From positions 62,001 to 126,000 of the forward strand of contig NZ_JAHUTS010000011.1 of the NCBI RefSeq assembly GCF_019209835.1: 64,000 nt of DNA, in the 5' to 3' direction. This document shows, one piece after another, positions 9,254-17,549 of this stretch; the first letter of the stretch is position 1; each line of letters opens with the position of its first letter. The notes below the pieces were generated by a model, which saw nothing but the letters and a program-made list of their open reading frames with translations, did no database searches and was not told the DNA's origin. The position numbers were made by a program, and so were the translations under genes. The DNA is from Enterovibrio paralichthyis. GTDB lineage: Bacteria; Pseudomonadota; Gammaproteobacteria; Enterobacterales; Vibrionaceae.

Positions 9254-11206
9254 TTACAGTGCTTTAAAGCCGCAATTTATTAGATAGCTGTATGTGCCAT
9301 CGTAAAAGCGTCGAGGGCGAGTCGAATCGCTATCATCACCATTTGGTATAAAAACGATCATCCCTTGTCGCGCGCGTGTTAAAAGTACACGATAAGCATT
9401 TTCCAAATAGCGCTTATCTTCTTCTGAGCGACGTTTTTGCCATTTGGTGCCTTTGAATTTCCAATGCTCGAAGGATTCGCCATGGCGGCGATAATCAGCA
9501 TCCCAGCCAATCAGACACCAATCCAACTCTAACCCTTGAACATCAAACTCGGTGGCGACATCTTCCAAGAAGTGACAAGAGCGAATGTCGTCATGATCAT
9601 TAAGGAACCAAGCTGCAGGGTCGAACTTGTTCTTTACAAAAATCCCCTCTGCTTTCAGGCGAATACCATTAGATGAGGCAAGTAGCCCTATGCTTTCGTT
9701 TGCTCTGGACTTGGCTTTTAACCATGATTTCGCAGCGCTGAGATCTCTGGTCACAAACAATGGATATTGAGCGTGGAGTTGAGAAGCAAGGGCTTGTGCT
9801 TTGTGCGATTCGCCAGCAATCACATTGTGCACAAAGCTTGATAGCTTTTCCGCTCGAAAAGAGCGCATCGAAGTGGCAAGGTGAAGGCTGGCTAATTGTT
9901 TCACTTTGTTCAGCCTCTTTCTATCAACGCCATCCGAGACATATTCACCAGTAAGAAGTTGCTCAGAACAGTAAACGTTCCAATGAGAGAATTGTTTTTC
10001 TAGTGCATCAAGCCAACCTGCAAGGCCTGCTTCCCCAGTGTTAATTTCCTGCCCTCCGCCAATCAAAGCGACGATGACAGCCCAATCTCGGTGTCTATCC
10101 ATCACTTCAATAAGAAACTCTGGCTCTGACTTATTGAAGTTGGGTTGGTTGCGTTTCCGTTGCATAAACGCTGATGCTTGAGTTGCATCCCAAGCGCGTT
10201 GCGCTTCATCGAATATCGCCACTTTCTCTGGTGGCGTTGACCCATTTAAAGCTTCATCTCTGAACCTATGAATGTTCTGAATAAATTGAGAAGTTTCACG
10301 ACGAGCCGCTGCTTTAGTGATGCTCTGGCGAGAAGATTTATCGATCGCCAATGCTTCTTGCAATACCGTCACAAGAGGGCCATTACCGCTTAAAAATACT
10401 GAGTACTCATTATCTTTCGGATTGGAGTGGGTATTGGCTATGTTTAGGCCAACCAATGTTTTCCCTGCCCCGGGCACACCAGTGACAAAGCAAATGAGCT
10501 TCTTTTTTTCGACGCGCGCTTGATGAATAAGCTCAAGTAACTGCTTGCTTGTCACCCCAAGATTTTGGGTATCTGCTTCATTTCTCGCGATATCTTGGAC
10601 GGCATGATCGGCGTAAAGTGCTTGGGCTGCCTCGATAATAGTTGGTGTCGGCAGATAACCACTTGCTGCCCATTCGTTGACCTCTAGGAATGTTGCATTC
10701 GTTTGTTGAGCAACTGATTCAATCAACTCGCAAAGATTGTTTCCATTGCTCAAAAGAGGCGAAGCGACCAGATCATCCTCATAACATAATGCTTGGTCGA
10801 AGCCCTCCGCGTTTGTAGCTACTAACAGTGGGACGATGTGCTTGTTATGGCTTCCTTTATGGAAGTTTTTGAGATCAAGTGCATACCCATGAGCCTGTCG
10901 AATATCAGATGAGTGGAAACGGCTCGAGCCGATTTTGAACTCAAGAACAAACACAATGCCGTGATACAGGAAAACGACATCAGCGCGTTTGCCCATTCGT
11001 GGAATCAGAAATTCAAAGTAGATTTGCCCGCTTTTGTCCTCGAGCCCTTTGAGGCATTGAAGCACATTGATTTGCGCTTCCCATGCATAGGTTTGCGAGT
11101 GCTCAAGCCGCTGAGTGTGGTGTTTTGCGATCTCGCCGATTATGTGTTCTGCGGGCGTGTTAAGGAAACCTTCTAGCGTCGACGAATAAAAAGCGCGGTT
11201 ACTCAT
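9254..11206 (-). CDS. PD-(D/E)XK nuclease-like domain fused to Schlafen-group-3 (DUF2075) helicase
   Basis: 650 residues. The N-terminal 150 residues carry a PD-(D/E)XK nuclease pattern: RADVVFLYHG, then FVLEFKIGSSR (Asp about 76, Glu89, Lys91) and a downstream QAHGYALDL matching motif IV. Residues about 230-640 are a superfamily-1 helicase core of the SLFN-g3/DUF2075 type: Walker A GVPGAGKT (about 243-250), Walker B IFDEAQRAW, EFDVQGLELDW, and motif VI VLLTRARQGMIVF. Predicted role: nucleic-acid unwinding and cleavage, most plausibly in defence against foreign DNA. Its ATG overlaps the end of the upstream C-protein gene by 8 bases (ATGAGTAA); an upstream ATG at 11218 would add four residues. 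The overlap and shared promoter indicate a two-gene operon under C-box control. No DNA methyltransferase with DPPY-type motif is adjacent. Confidence 0.8.
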   Translation of the reverse strand: MSNRAFYSSTLEGFLNTPAEHIIGEIAKHHTQRLEHSQTYAWEAQINVLQCLKGLEDKSGQIYFEFLIPRMGKRADVVFLYHGIVFVLEFKIGSSRFHSSDIRQAHGYALDLKNFHKGSHNKHIVPLLVATNAEGFDQALCYEDDLVASPLLSNGNNLCELIESVAQQTNATFLEVNEWAASGYLPTPTIIEAAQALYADHAVQDIARNEADTQNLGVTSKQLLELIHQARVEKKKLICFVTGVPGAGKTLVGLNIANTHSNPKDNEYSVFLSGNGPLVTVLQEALAIDKSSRQSITKAAARRETSQFIQNIHRFRDEALNGSTPPEKVAIFDEAQRAWDATQASAFMQRKRNQPNFNKSEPEFLIEVMDRHRDWAVIVALIGGGQEINTGEAGLAGWLDALEKQFSHWNVYCSEQLLTGEYVSDGVDRKRLNKVKQLASLHLATSMRSFRAEKLSSFVHNVIAGESHKAQALASQLHAQYPLFVTRDLSAAKSWLKAKSRANESIGLLASSNGIRLKAEGIFVKNKFDPAAWFLNDHDDIRSCHFLEDVATEFDVQGLELDWCLIGWDADYRRHGESFEHWKFKGTKWQKRRSEEDKRYLENAYRVLLTRARQGMIVFIPNGDDSDSTRPRRFYDGTYSYLINCGFKAL

Positions 11207-11432
11207 TGGTTGTCTCAACTGAAAAATCTAGAAGGGCTGAGGGAGTCGCGCCAAGAGCTTCCGCCAAACGAAAAATATTGATAAGGCTAACGTTTCGCTT
11301 TCCACGCTCGATACCACTTATGTAGGTTCTATCAAGCCCGCAATTTGCAGCGAGTTCTTCTTGGCTGATTTCTAATTGTTGGCGCAGTGATCTGACGTGC
11401 TTGCCGAAAGCGATAAGAAGTTCTTCGTTCAT
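11199..11432 (-). CDS. Restriction-modification controller (C protein)-like XRE repressor/activator
   Basis: 77 residues, almost entirely one XRE helix-turn-helix domain. The stretch GLDRTYISGIERGKRNVSL and the following NIFRLAEALGATPSALL closely resemble C proteins of C-controlled restriction-modification systems (the RTYxxGIERGxRNxSLxNI pattern). The resemblance is supported by DNA: two C-box operators lie 46 bp upstream (11479-11504). Such proteins dimerise, bind their own promoter, first activate and then repress, and so delay expression of the overlapping downstream effector. Here the effector is the nuclease-helicase fusion, not a recognised restriction enzyme. A generic XRE regulator is the alternative, but the operator match argues against it. 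Confidence 0.85.
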   Translation of the reverse strand: MNEELLIAFGKHVRSLRQQLEISQEELAANCGLDRTYISGIERGKRNVSLINIFRLAEALGATPSALLDFSVETTNE

Positions 11433-11478
11433 GCTTCTAACTCATTGAGAGGTATGAACGATATGCTGTTATGGTGAG

Positions 11479-11504
11479 GATTATGAGTCTACGGACTATA
11501 AGTC
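11479..11504 (-). promoter_or_regulatory. C-box operators OL-OR for the C protein
   Basis: Reading leftward from 11504: GACTTATAGTC (11504-11494), spacer CGTA, then GACTCATAATC (11489-11479). The first is a perfect GACT-N3-AGTC palindrome; the second differs at one position. The order, spacing and sequence match the operators known for Esp1396I/PvuII-class controller proteins. They sit 46 bp before the C-like gene start, the expected place for autoregulation. Confidence 0.85.
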
Positions 11505-11557
11505 ACGTGTCGCGGCTAGTTGCCAACATTTATACGTTTGGGTACTGATTTGCATAA

Positions 11558-11577
11558 CAGCCCCAACGACGGGGCTG
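11558..11577 (-). terminator. Stem-loop following the PLD-helicase gene
   Basis: CAGCCCC pairing with GGGGCTG around a 6-base loop, 20 bp past the leftward stop at 11597. The T tract is short on the minus strand (TTAT), so it is a probable rather than strong terminator. Confidence 0.5.
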
Positions 11578-11596
11578 CTGTTTTGTTGAGTGTTCG

Positions 11597-14518
11597 CTAT
11601 CGAATCACCGCTTTCAACCTCGCAAACGTGCGCATGTTGTCCGTAGCGGCCATATTTTGGTAATCCGGATTTTGAGCTTCCAGCTCGTATTGCCCGTCTC
11701 CCGTTTTACGCACCACTCTCAGTAGGTATTGGTTATCTCCAGTGTCATCTTGGGTTTCAATCGCCATGGTGAGATTAGAAATAGAACCTGCACTGTCAGG
11801 TGTTACCCATTCCAGCAGCAACATATCGCCATCCCAAATGGGATTCTTGCCGCCATTCATTGAGTTGCCCGAAGCGGGGGCAACGAAGTGGCGTGATGGG
11901 TCGAGCTTTCCATAACCGTCAGGCACAAAGGTCGTTTCTGCGGATTCATGAGAGCCAGACTTAAAGTGGCCGCAAGCGATTTTAAGGTCAGGATAGAAAG
12001 GTAGTGCTGTGCCCTGAGGCGCTTCATCGTTGCGTGTTAACGGCAAAATATCTGCACTGGCCTGAATGTTGGTTTTTGGCGACTTGCCACCAACTCGGGC
12101 AATATATTGCGCAAGGCGCAAATCTACCAATTCTTGCACCAAATCATGAAGCTGTGGCACTTCAGTCGGTGATACTGAAAAGGTTGGTACAAAGAAATTA
12201 TTTTCGACTTTAAACCATTGCTCACCAGATTTGTTCGGTTCCGCATAGGCTTTGATAGGGTTCCCTTTCCAGTAACTTAACCAGCCTTTATCCGTAGCAG
12301 AATAGGCTTTTACTTTTTCCGGTAGCTCCGAGTCCCGTAAATCCGGTCGGCGAGAGAGCGCCTTGTAGCTTCGTTCTGCTAACGCTTCAAGTGTCGGCGA
12401 GGTGCGAAAACCATCCAGCTCCAGCAACGCCTCCAGCAAAATAGCTTTAAAGCATTTTGACATCGCTGTGGTTTCTATGCCTTTAAGCAAAAACTCACCG
12501 TGATGTTTCAGTAATGAAGTCAGAGGCTCGTCTTGTTCTTGTTTGGCGACCAAGTTGAACCAACTGGTGTCTTGCTTGCGCACTTTCGCGAGATCAAATC
12601 CGTGATGGAAAAACTCGGTGGCGGTGGGGCGATGAGCAAGCTGCAGTTTAAGCTCATTGTAATCATCGGTGGCGGACGCACGAATTTTCTTGGCGAGCGT
12701 TTCCCAAAAGTTAACCAATGTCGGGTCAAAATTGATAAAACAACCATCAGCAAGCGTTGGTTTGCCTTGGAGTTTTTCAACGATGTCTTTGGTTCCACTC
12801 GCGTTGAGTAAGGTTGCTGGGCGGTTTAAGAAAGACTCGTGATTACCGATAAAATCCAACACCACCAAATGCTGCTTGCCGGTTTGAGGTGATTGGCGAA
12901 GCCCGCGACCAAGTTGCTGTAAAAATAGGATCTTGGACTCTGTCGGGCGGATCATCAACACGGTATCGATGGAGGGTAAATCTGTGCCCTCGTTAAACAA
13001 GTCCACCGAAAACACCACTTCCACATCCCCCCTGTTCAACATATCGAGCGCATCGTTGCGCCGCACTTCAGAGTCACTGTATACCGCGACAGCAGCTATG
13101 CCCTGAGCGTTAAATTGTGCCGCCATATAATCTGCATGGGATTTGGAGACGCAGAATGCCAGTGTCCTTTGCTGGCGTTTCTCTTGCCAGTGCTCAAAGA
13201 TATGGTTGGCACGTTGTTTGGTCGCGAAGGCATTGTCGAGGGAAGCAGGGTCGAACTTACCATTTCGCCACGGTATTTCCTTATAATCGACAAAGCTGTC
13301 GTGAATGCCGTAGTAGTGGAAAGGCACCAGTATTTTTTCGTCGATGCCATGAACGAGGTTTCTTTCAAAGACTAGATTGTTGTCACATAGCGATAGAATG
13401 TCAGCCTGATCTGAACGCTCCGGTGTCGCTGTTAGCCCCAGTAAAAACTTGGGTTGGAAATGGGCGAGTAGAGCTTTGTATGTTGGAGCGCTAGCATGAT
13501 GGAATTCATCCACCACGATGTAATCAAAGTGGTCTGGCGCAAAATGCACCAAATGTTCCTCTTTGCCGAGTGTGCTAATAGAGGCGAATAGATATGGCGC
13601 TTGGGCATCTTTGCTCGCTGCGTTGTAAAGGCCAGTATGAGCATTAGGTGTGAGTAAACTGAACGTTTTTTCTGCCTGCATCAGGATTTCTTCGCGATGG
13701 GCAACAAACAACACTGTTTTTGCATTTATTTGTCTAGCATCGAATGCAGATAGCCAGGTCTTACCCATGCCAGTCGCCAGCACCACCAAGCCCCGTTGGT
13801 AGCCTTGTTGTCGACTTTGGTGAAGGGCTGAAAGCGCAAGCTCTTGAATACTATTTGGTGTTGGGGGCTCTATTTCTTCAGGCGTAGTATCCCCGTTCAC
13901 TGGCACCAGCGGTCTATGCGCTTTAGCTTGTTCGTGACGAACAATGTATTCATCTATCCAGTGGTGGCTGAGTTCACACGTACTTGGGTGAGTGAAGATA
14001 GCGTCAAACTGCTGGCGAATATAACGAAACTCCAAAGCCGCTTTGGAGTCGGGTGGTAGCTCATAGTCGTGGCGCAGTGCCCATTCATGACTTTCCAGAA
14101 GTGCTGTTTTACTGATGTTATTTGACCCAACCCATGCACAGCCCTCTACGGTTTCTCCGTTTTGTGTGCGCACAAAAATGTAGGACTTCATGTGAAAGCT
14201 TTTGTCCCCTTTGCACTCAAACATCCGGCATTGCGCGCCGCGCTCAACCAATAGCATTAACTGGCGAAGCGCAACTGGACTAGTGATAGAAAGATAATCA
14301 GAGGTCAGAAGTTTCAATGATGCGCCGCTTTTAAGCGCATCGAGGATTGGGTCAAATAATAGGTTTAAACCGGAGGGCTGAATAAAGGAAACGGAAATTT
14401 CAATTTCAGAGGCATGGTTAATAGCCTGAACTAATTTGGGTAGCAAGGGGTCGCTGGCGCCGCCGCTTGTCAGTTTGTTACCACTGTAGAGCTGCGCGTT
14501 GTTATTGGTTGGCTGCAT
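11597..14518 (-). CDS. PLD nuclease-like / superfamily-2 helicase / DUF3427 / S24-like fusion protein
   Basis: 973 residues. N-terminal phospholipase-D-like domain with HMK (His109, Lys111) and GSNN (131-134), i.e. one HxK...GSxN site as in PLDc_2 nucleases. Then a DEAD/DEAH (ResIII) helicase: Walker A ATGMGKT (248-254), VVDEFHH (box II, about 336-341), GLTATPER, and motif VI QLGRGLRQ. A DUF3427-type region follows. The last 120 residues look like a LexA/S24 peptidase fold (ASGNSMNGGKNPIWDGDMLLLEW with Ser886; NPDY near the end). The usual catalytic Lys position seems to be Arg934, so autoproteolysis is doubtful. It lies 11 bp downstream of a methyltransferase gene, so they are likely co-transcribed. 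Proposed role: DNA-processing component of a defence or repair module. Substrate unknown. Confidence 0.8.
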   Translation of the reverse strand: MQPTNNNAQLYSGNKLTSGGASDPLLPKLVQAINHASEIEISVSFIQPSGLNLLFDPILDALKSGASLKLLTSDYLSITSPVALRQLMLLVERGAQCRMFECKGDKSFHMKSYIFVRTQNGETVEGCAWVGSNNISKTALLESHEWALRHDYELPPDSKAALEFRYIRQQFDAIFTHPSTCELSHHWIDEYIVRHEQAKAHRPLVPVNGDTTPEEIEPPTPNSIQELALSALHQSRQQGYQRGLVVLATGMGKTWLSAFDARQINAKTVLFVAHREEILMQAEKTFSLLTPNAHTGLYNAASKDAQAPYLFASISTLGKEEHLVHFAPDHFDYIVVDEFHHASAPTYKALLAHFQPKFLLGLTATPERSDQADILSLCDNNLVFERNLVHGIDEKILVPFHYYGIHDSFVDYKEIPWRNGKFDPASLDNAFATKQRANHIFEHWQEKRQQRTLAFCVSKSHADYMAAQFNAQGIAAVAVYSDSEVRRNDALDMLNRGDVEVVFSVDLFNEGTDLPSIDTVLMIRPTESKILFLQQLGRGLRQSPQTGKQHLVVLDFIGNHESFLNRPATLLNASGTKDIVEKLQGKPTLADGCFINFDPTLVNFWETLAKKIRASATDDYNELKLQLAHRPTATEFFHHGFDLAKVRKQDTSWFNLVAKQEQDEPLTSLLKHHGEFLLKGIETTAMSKCFKAILLEALLELDGFRTSPTLEALAERSYKALSRRPDLRDSELPEKVKAYSATDKGWLSYWKGNPIKAYAEPNKSGEQWFKVENNFFVPTFSVSPTEVPQLHDLVQELVDLRLAQYIARVGGKSPKTNIQASADILPLTRNDEAPQGTALPFYPDLKIACGHFKSGSHESAETTFVPDGYGKLDPSRHFVAPASGNSMNGGKNPIWDGDMLLLEWVTPDSAGSISNLTMAIETQDDTGDNQYLLRVVRKTGDGQYELEAQNPDYQNMAATDNMRTFARLKAVIR

Positions 14519-14529
14519 GGTATTTATTT

Positions 14530-15108
14530 TTATTGTTTAATCAAAATGGCGTTTAACCAGCGTTCTTCTTCTCGACCCGGTCTTAAATCCGTGGTTTGCC
14601 AGGTTTCATGCACTGCCAACCTGGCTTCTTGAATAAAACTTTCCAGTCGCGCTTCGTCACAATTGGTGAAGTATCGCCCATCTCGTTCTGTATCTGACGA
14701 GCCGTATTTGAACGAACAGTAAAATGTGCCGCCAGTTTTAAGTAGTGATGCCAAGTGCGCAAAGGTTGAAGGGAGTTCACTGGCAGGCACATGTAGCAAA
14801 GACGCGCATGCCCAAATGCCATCAAATTGCGTGTCGCTCTCAAAATCAGCAAACGTGCAGATAGACACCGACTGTTGAATATAGCCTTCAGCAATAGCAG
14901 CTAAAGCGGTACTGGCATCAAAAGACGTTACCGCATAGCCCATTTCGAGCAGTCTCTTGCTGTCCCGACCAGAGCCACAGCCAGCATCAAGCACACTCGC
15001 ACCATTGGGCAGGTGGGGCGTGAAATGAGCCAAAAGGGAAGAAACATCCACCTCTTTGGTGGAATCAAAAAACGCCTGCGCGTTCTGGTTGTAAAAGTCG
15101 ACCGACAT
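14530..15108 (-). CDS. Class I SAM-dependent methyltransferase, TehB-like
   Basis: 192 residues with the SAM-binding motif VLDAGCGSGRDSKRLLEMGY and the motif II region VTSFDAS. The motif IV position (GIWACASLLHVP) lacks the (D/N)PPY of DNA adenine/cytosine-N4 methyltransferases and the PCQ of C5 enzymes, so a small-molecule or protein substrate is more likely than DNA. ATG at 15108 follows a good AAGGAG site. The gene sits immediately upstream of the PLD-helicase gene in the same direction (11 bp gap), implying joint expression and possibly a shared function. Confidence 0.8.
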   Translation of the reverse strand: MSVDFYNQNAQAFFDSTKEVDVSSLLAHFTPHLPNGASVLDAGCGSGRDSKRLLEMGYAVTSFDASTALAAIAEGYIQQSVSICTFADFESDTQFDGIWACASLLHVPASELPSTFAHLASLLKTGGTFYCSFKYGSSDTERDGRYFTNCDEARLESFIQEARLAVHETWQTTDLRPGREEERWLNAILIKQ

Positions 15109-15309
15109 ACAAACTCCTTGATGAGTAAAAACATTGTATCGGTAGGGGAAGGGGGGCTCAATGAATGAAAGAAGAGATTTACTTAAAGCCGAGATCGAGA
15201 AATAAAAGCCATGGTTTATACCAAATGGCTCATCTTTCGCATTAATTTACATGTTATTTTTCCTACAGTAATCGTGACGGTCGCTTAATTACAGGGAGTA
15301 TTAGCTAGG

Positions 15310-16212
15310 ATGTTGTTAGCACTGGCGATGGTGTGCGTTTTTTTCATTGGTTACTTGTCTCAAACCACCGGGCTTTGCATGGTGAGAGGGGTTAAGCAGG
15401 CGAAAGCGGGGAGTCCCTTTTTCTTAACGGCGATTGTTTCCAGTGGCGCGTTTGCTTGGGTGTTAATGGCGAGTAGTCACTACTTGGTTGGTATAGAGCC
15501 GGGAAGTGGTTTTTATCCAAGTATCTACGCATTCATTGGCGGTCTGCTGTTTGGTCTGGGAGCTGCGGCAAACGGGGGATGCGGTGTGTCGACAGTGAGT
15601 CGTTTTGCTCGCGGTGAACTGCCCATGCTCATGACTATCTTTGGATGGGTTGTCGCTTGGCTAGCGCTGGAGCCTTTTATTCCGCAGGCGATTTCTCCCG
15701 AGCCAATCCATTTAGGCTGGTCTCTGCGCTATGGGGTATTGGCACTACTCTCTTTCATTGTGCTTTGTTGCCTTTTCTTTGTCAGATCAGAGCGTCGTAA
15801 ATTGTGGCTTTCTATTCTTGGAATTGGGCTGCTTGGCGGCTTAGTTTTCCTCTACGAGCCTCACTGGACACCAAGTGGGTTGCTGCGCTCGATGAGCCTC
15901 TCTATGTGGCATAGTGACGATGCCAAGTGGCCTGAATCCTCGAGGTTTGTTCTTGTCGCTATTTTGATTCTAGGTATGTTTGTTGCTGCAAAACTAACGA
16001 AATCGTTTCTCTTACGGGGAATGAGATTTGGTCGTGGTGCCAAACACTTTGCTGCTGGTTGTTTGATGGGGATCGGCGCGGTCATGGCTAAAGGTGGAAA
16101 CGATACTCAGCTTCTTGTTGCGATGCCTTCGTTGTCGCTCAATGGTTTTGTTGCGGTGGCGAGCATGGTGGTGGGTATTTATGTTGGGTTGCTCGTGATT
16201 GAGCGTCAGTGA
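15310..16212 (+). CDS. YeeE/YedE family membrane protein (thiosulfate/sulfur-compound transport family)
   Basis: 300 residues, very hydrophobic with about nine predicted transmembrane helices. It has the two repeated family signatures: FGLGAAANGGCGVSTVSRFA (residues about 80-99) and, in the second half, MGIGAVMAKGGNDTQLL. A Cys also occurs in the first helix (TTGLCMVRG). YeeE proteins move thiosulfate or related sulfur species through cysteine relays; the second-half signature here lacks its Cys. Start ATG 15310 follows AGGGAGTATTAGCTAGG. It stands alone between the defence-like block and ssrA, in the opposite direction to both. Cargo is inferred from family only. Confidence 0.8.
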   Translation: MLLALAMVCVFFIGYLSQTTGLCMVRGVKQAKAGSPFFLTAIVSSGAFAWVLMASSHYLVGIEPGSGFYPSIYAFIGGLLFGLGAAANGGCGVSTVSRFARGELPMLMTIFGWVVAWLALEPFIPQAISPEPIHLGWSLRYGVLALLSFIVLCCLFFVRSERRKLWLSILGIGLLGGLVFLYEPHWTPSGLLRSMSLSMWHSDDAKWPESSRFVLVAILILGMFVAAKLTKSFLLRGMRFGRGAKHFAAGCLMGIGAVMAKGGNDTQLLVAMPSLSLNGFVAVASMVVGIYVGLLVIERQ

Positions 16213-16385
16213 GCGTACCGTTAAGCATCGTACGAGTTCAACCGTCCAGATATCTTCATCTAACACCATTCGCATATCCCTTACTGGGTATATGCAAACC
16301 AATATCCCCTTAGAAGGATATTAATCAATATAAGTGTGAGCAGTTTGTCATAAATGGGCGCTGACTCAGGGGCTCAGATATTAAA

Positions 16386-16415
16386 AAAGCGCCAACCCTT
16401 TCGAGTTGGCGCTTT
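16386..16415 (-). terminator. ssrA terminator
   Basis: Eleven-base stem AAAGCGCCAAC / GTTGGCGCTTT with a short loop, followed on the minus strand by a T run. It lies 10 bp past the CCA end of tmRNA. Confidence 0.9.
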
Positions 16416-16425
16416 CCCAAACGTT

Positions 16426-16792
16426 TGGTGGAGCTGGCGGGAGTTGAACCCGCGTCCAAAATCAGTCTAACTAATGGCGCTACATGCTTAGTCTATCTTT
16501 AATCTCGTCAGTGCACTGCGGGTAGACACGCCATACAAAGACACACCCGAATTATCTTTAGCGCTTCAGCTCTCGAGTCAAAGCATCCACGCGATCCTGT
16601 TTGGGTTTGACTGCCCTGATTCCCCGTCCTACAGGCGGAGGCTAGGGAGGGCAGGCTCTAAGCAGGTTATTAAGCTGCTAGTGCGTAGTTTTCGTCGTTT
16701 GCGACTATTTTTTTGCGGCTTTTAACGAGGCAAACCGCCCCTCGGCATGCTCCACGAGCCTTCTTGATCCTGTCGAATCCTGAATCAGCCCC
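16426..16792 (-). ncRNA. ssrA: Transfer-messenger RNA (tmRNA)
   Basis: 367-nt tmRNA that rescues stalled ribosomes. The 5' end GGGGCTGATTC (from 16792) pairs with CAGCTCC before the encoded CCA (16428-16426), forming the tRNA-like acceptor stem; GGTTCAA T-loop sequence precedes it. The tag reading frame is 16702-16667: GCA resume codon, encoding ANDENYALAA followed by two TAA stops. That is the tag of Vibrio and enterics. Its partner SmpB is encoded just upstream on the same strand, and a strong terminator follows. The 3' end of ssrA is a common insertion site for genomic islands, relevant to the accessory block at lower coordinates. Confidence 0.98.
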
Positions 16793-16837
16793 GGAATATG
16801 GACGCGATGTTAGCATAAAGCTCTGCTGCGTCAACGA

Positions 16838-17323
16838 TTATCTGGCGGCATGTTTCATGATACGCGCTTTGTCGCGCTGCCAATCGCGATCCTTGGTTGC
16901 ATCGCGCTTGTCATGAAGTTTCTTACCTTTTGCCAGACCAATCTTAAGTTTAGCCCATGACTGTTTCCAGTACAGGGAAAGCGCGATCACGGTGTAACCT
17001 TCGCGGTTTACTTTGCCAATCAAGGTGTCGAGTTCACGACGCTTGAGCAGCAGTTTCCGTACGCGTGTTGGATCGGCCACTACGTGCGTAGAGGCAACAT
17101 TCAATGGGGTGATGGTCGCGCCGGACATGTAAGCCTCTCCATCACGGAAGAACACATAGCTCTCGCTGATGTTGGCTTTGCCAGCACGAAGTGATTTCAC
17201 TTCCCATCCTTGTAGCTCAAGCCCTACCTCTATATCGTCTTCGATGAAGTATTCGTGGCGAGCCTGGCGGTTCATAGCAATCGTGTTGCTGCCCGCCTTA
17301 TTCTTTGCGTTTTTCTTTACCAT
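16838..17323 (-). CDS. smpB: SsrA-binding protein SmpB
   Basis: 161 residues. Oligonucleotide-binding-fold protein that delivers tmRNA to stalled ribosomes. Recognised by ARHEYFIEDDIEVGLELQGW, EVKSLRAGKANISESYVFF and the basic C-terminal tail (KGKKLHDKRDATKDRDWQRDKARI) that enters the mRNA channel. The frame continues upstream to 17353, but ATG at 17323 (MVKKNAKNK) gives the usual length. It precedes ssrA by 45 bp on the same strand, the normal arrangement. Confidence 0.97.
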   Translation of the reverse strand: MVKKNAKNKAGSNTIAMNRQARHEYFIEDDIEVGLELQGWEVKSLRAGKANISESYVFFRDGEAYMSGATITPLNVASTHVVADPTRVRKLLLKRRELDTLIGKVNREGYTVIALSLYWKQSWAKLKIGLAKGKKLHDKRDATKDRDWQRDKARIMKHAAR

Positions 17324-17549
17324 AGTGGCGGCATTATACGTAGTGGAATTCACAGGCGAAACTGTTTTTAACGGATTTTTGAGCTGTCGGCAACTGCTTG
17401 TATCAGCAATATTGGGGCTTTGGGAGGTCGCGACACAAAACCGTGGGCGGGGATATGCCCTAATGGTGGAAATTGGCCGAAGATTGAAGGTGTTTGGGCT
17501 ATTTTGTGCGGCGGTGATATGATGTCGCCAATACCTGAAAGGAGACGCT

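Noticed and set aside
14530..15108. DNA methyltransferase partner for the C-protein operon
   Set aside because: No (D/N)PPY or PCQ motif; it is TehB-like and belongs with the PLD-helicase gene.
16426..16460. Separate tRNA gene suggested by the GGTTCAA T-arm and CCA end
   Set aside because: This is the tRNA-like domain of tmRNA; the 5' partner is 330 bases away.
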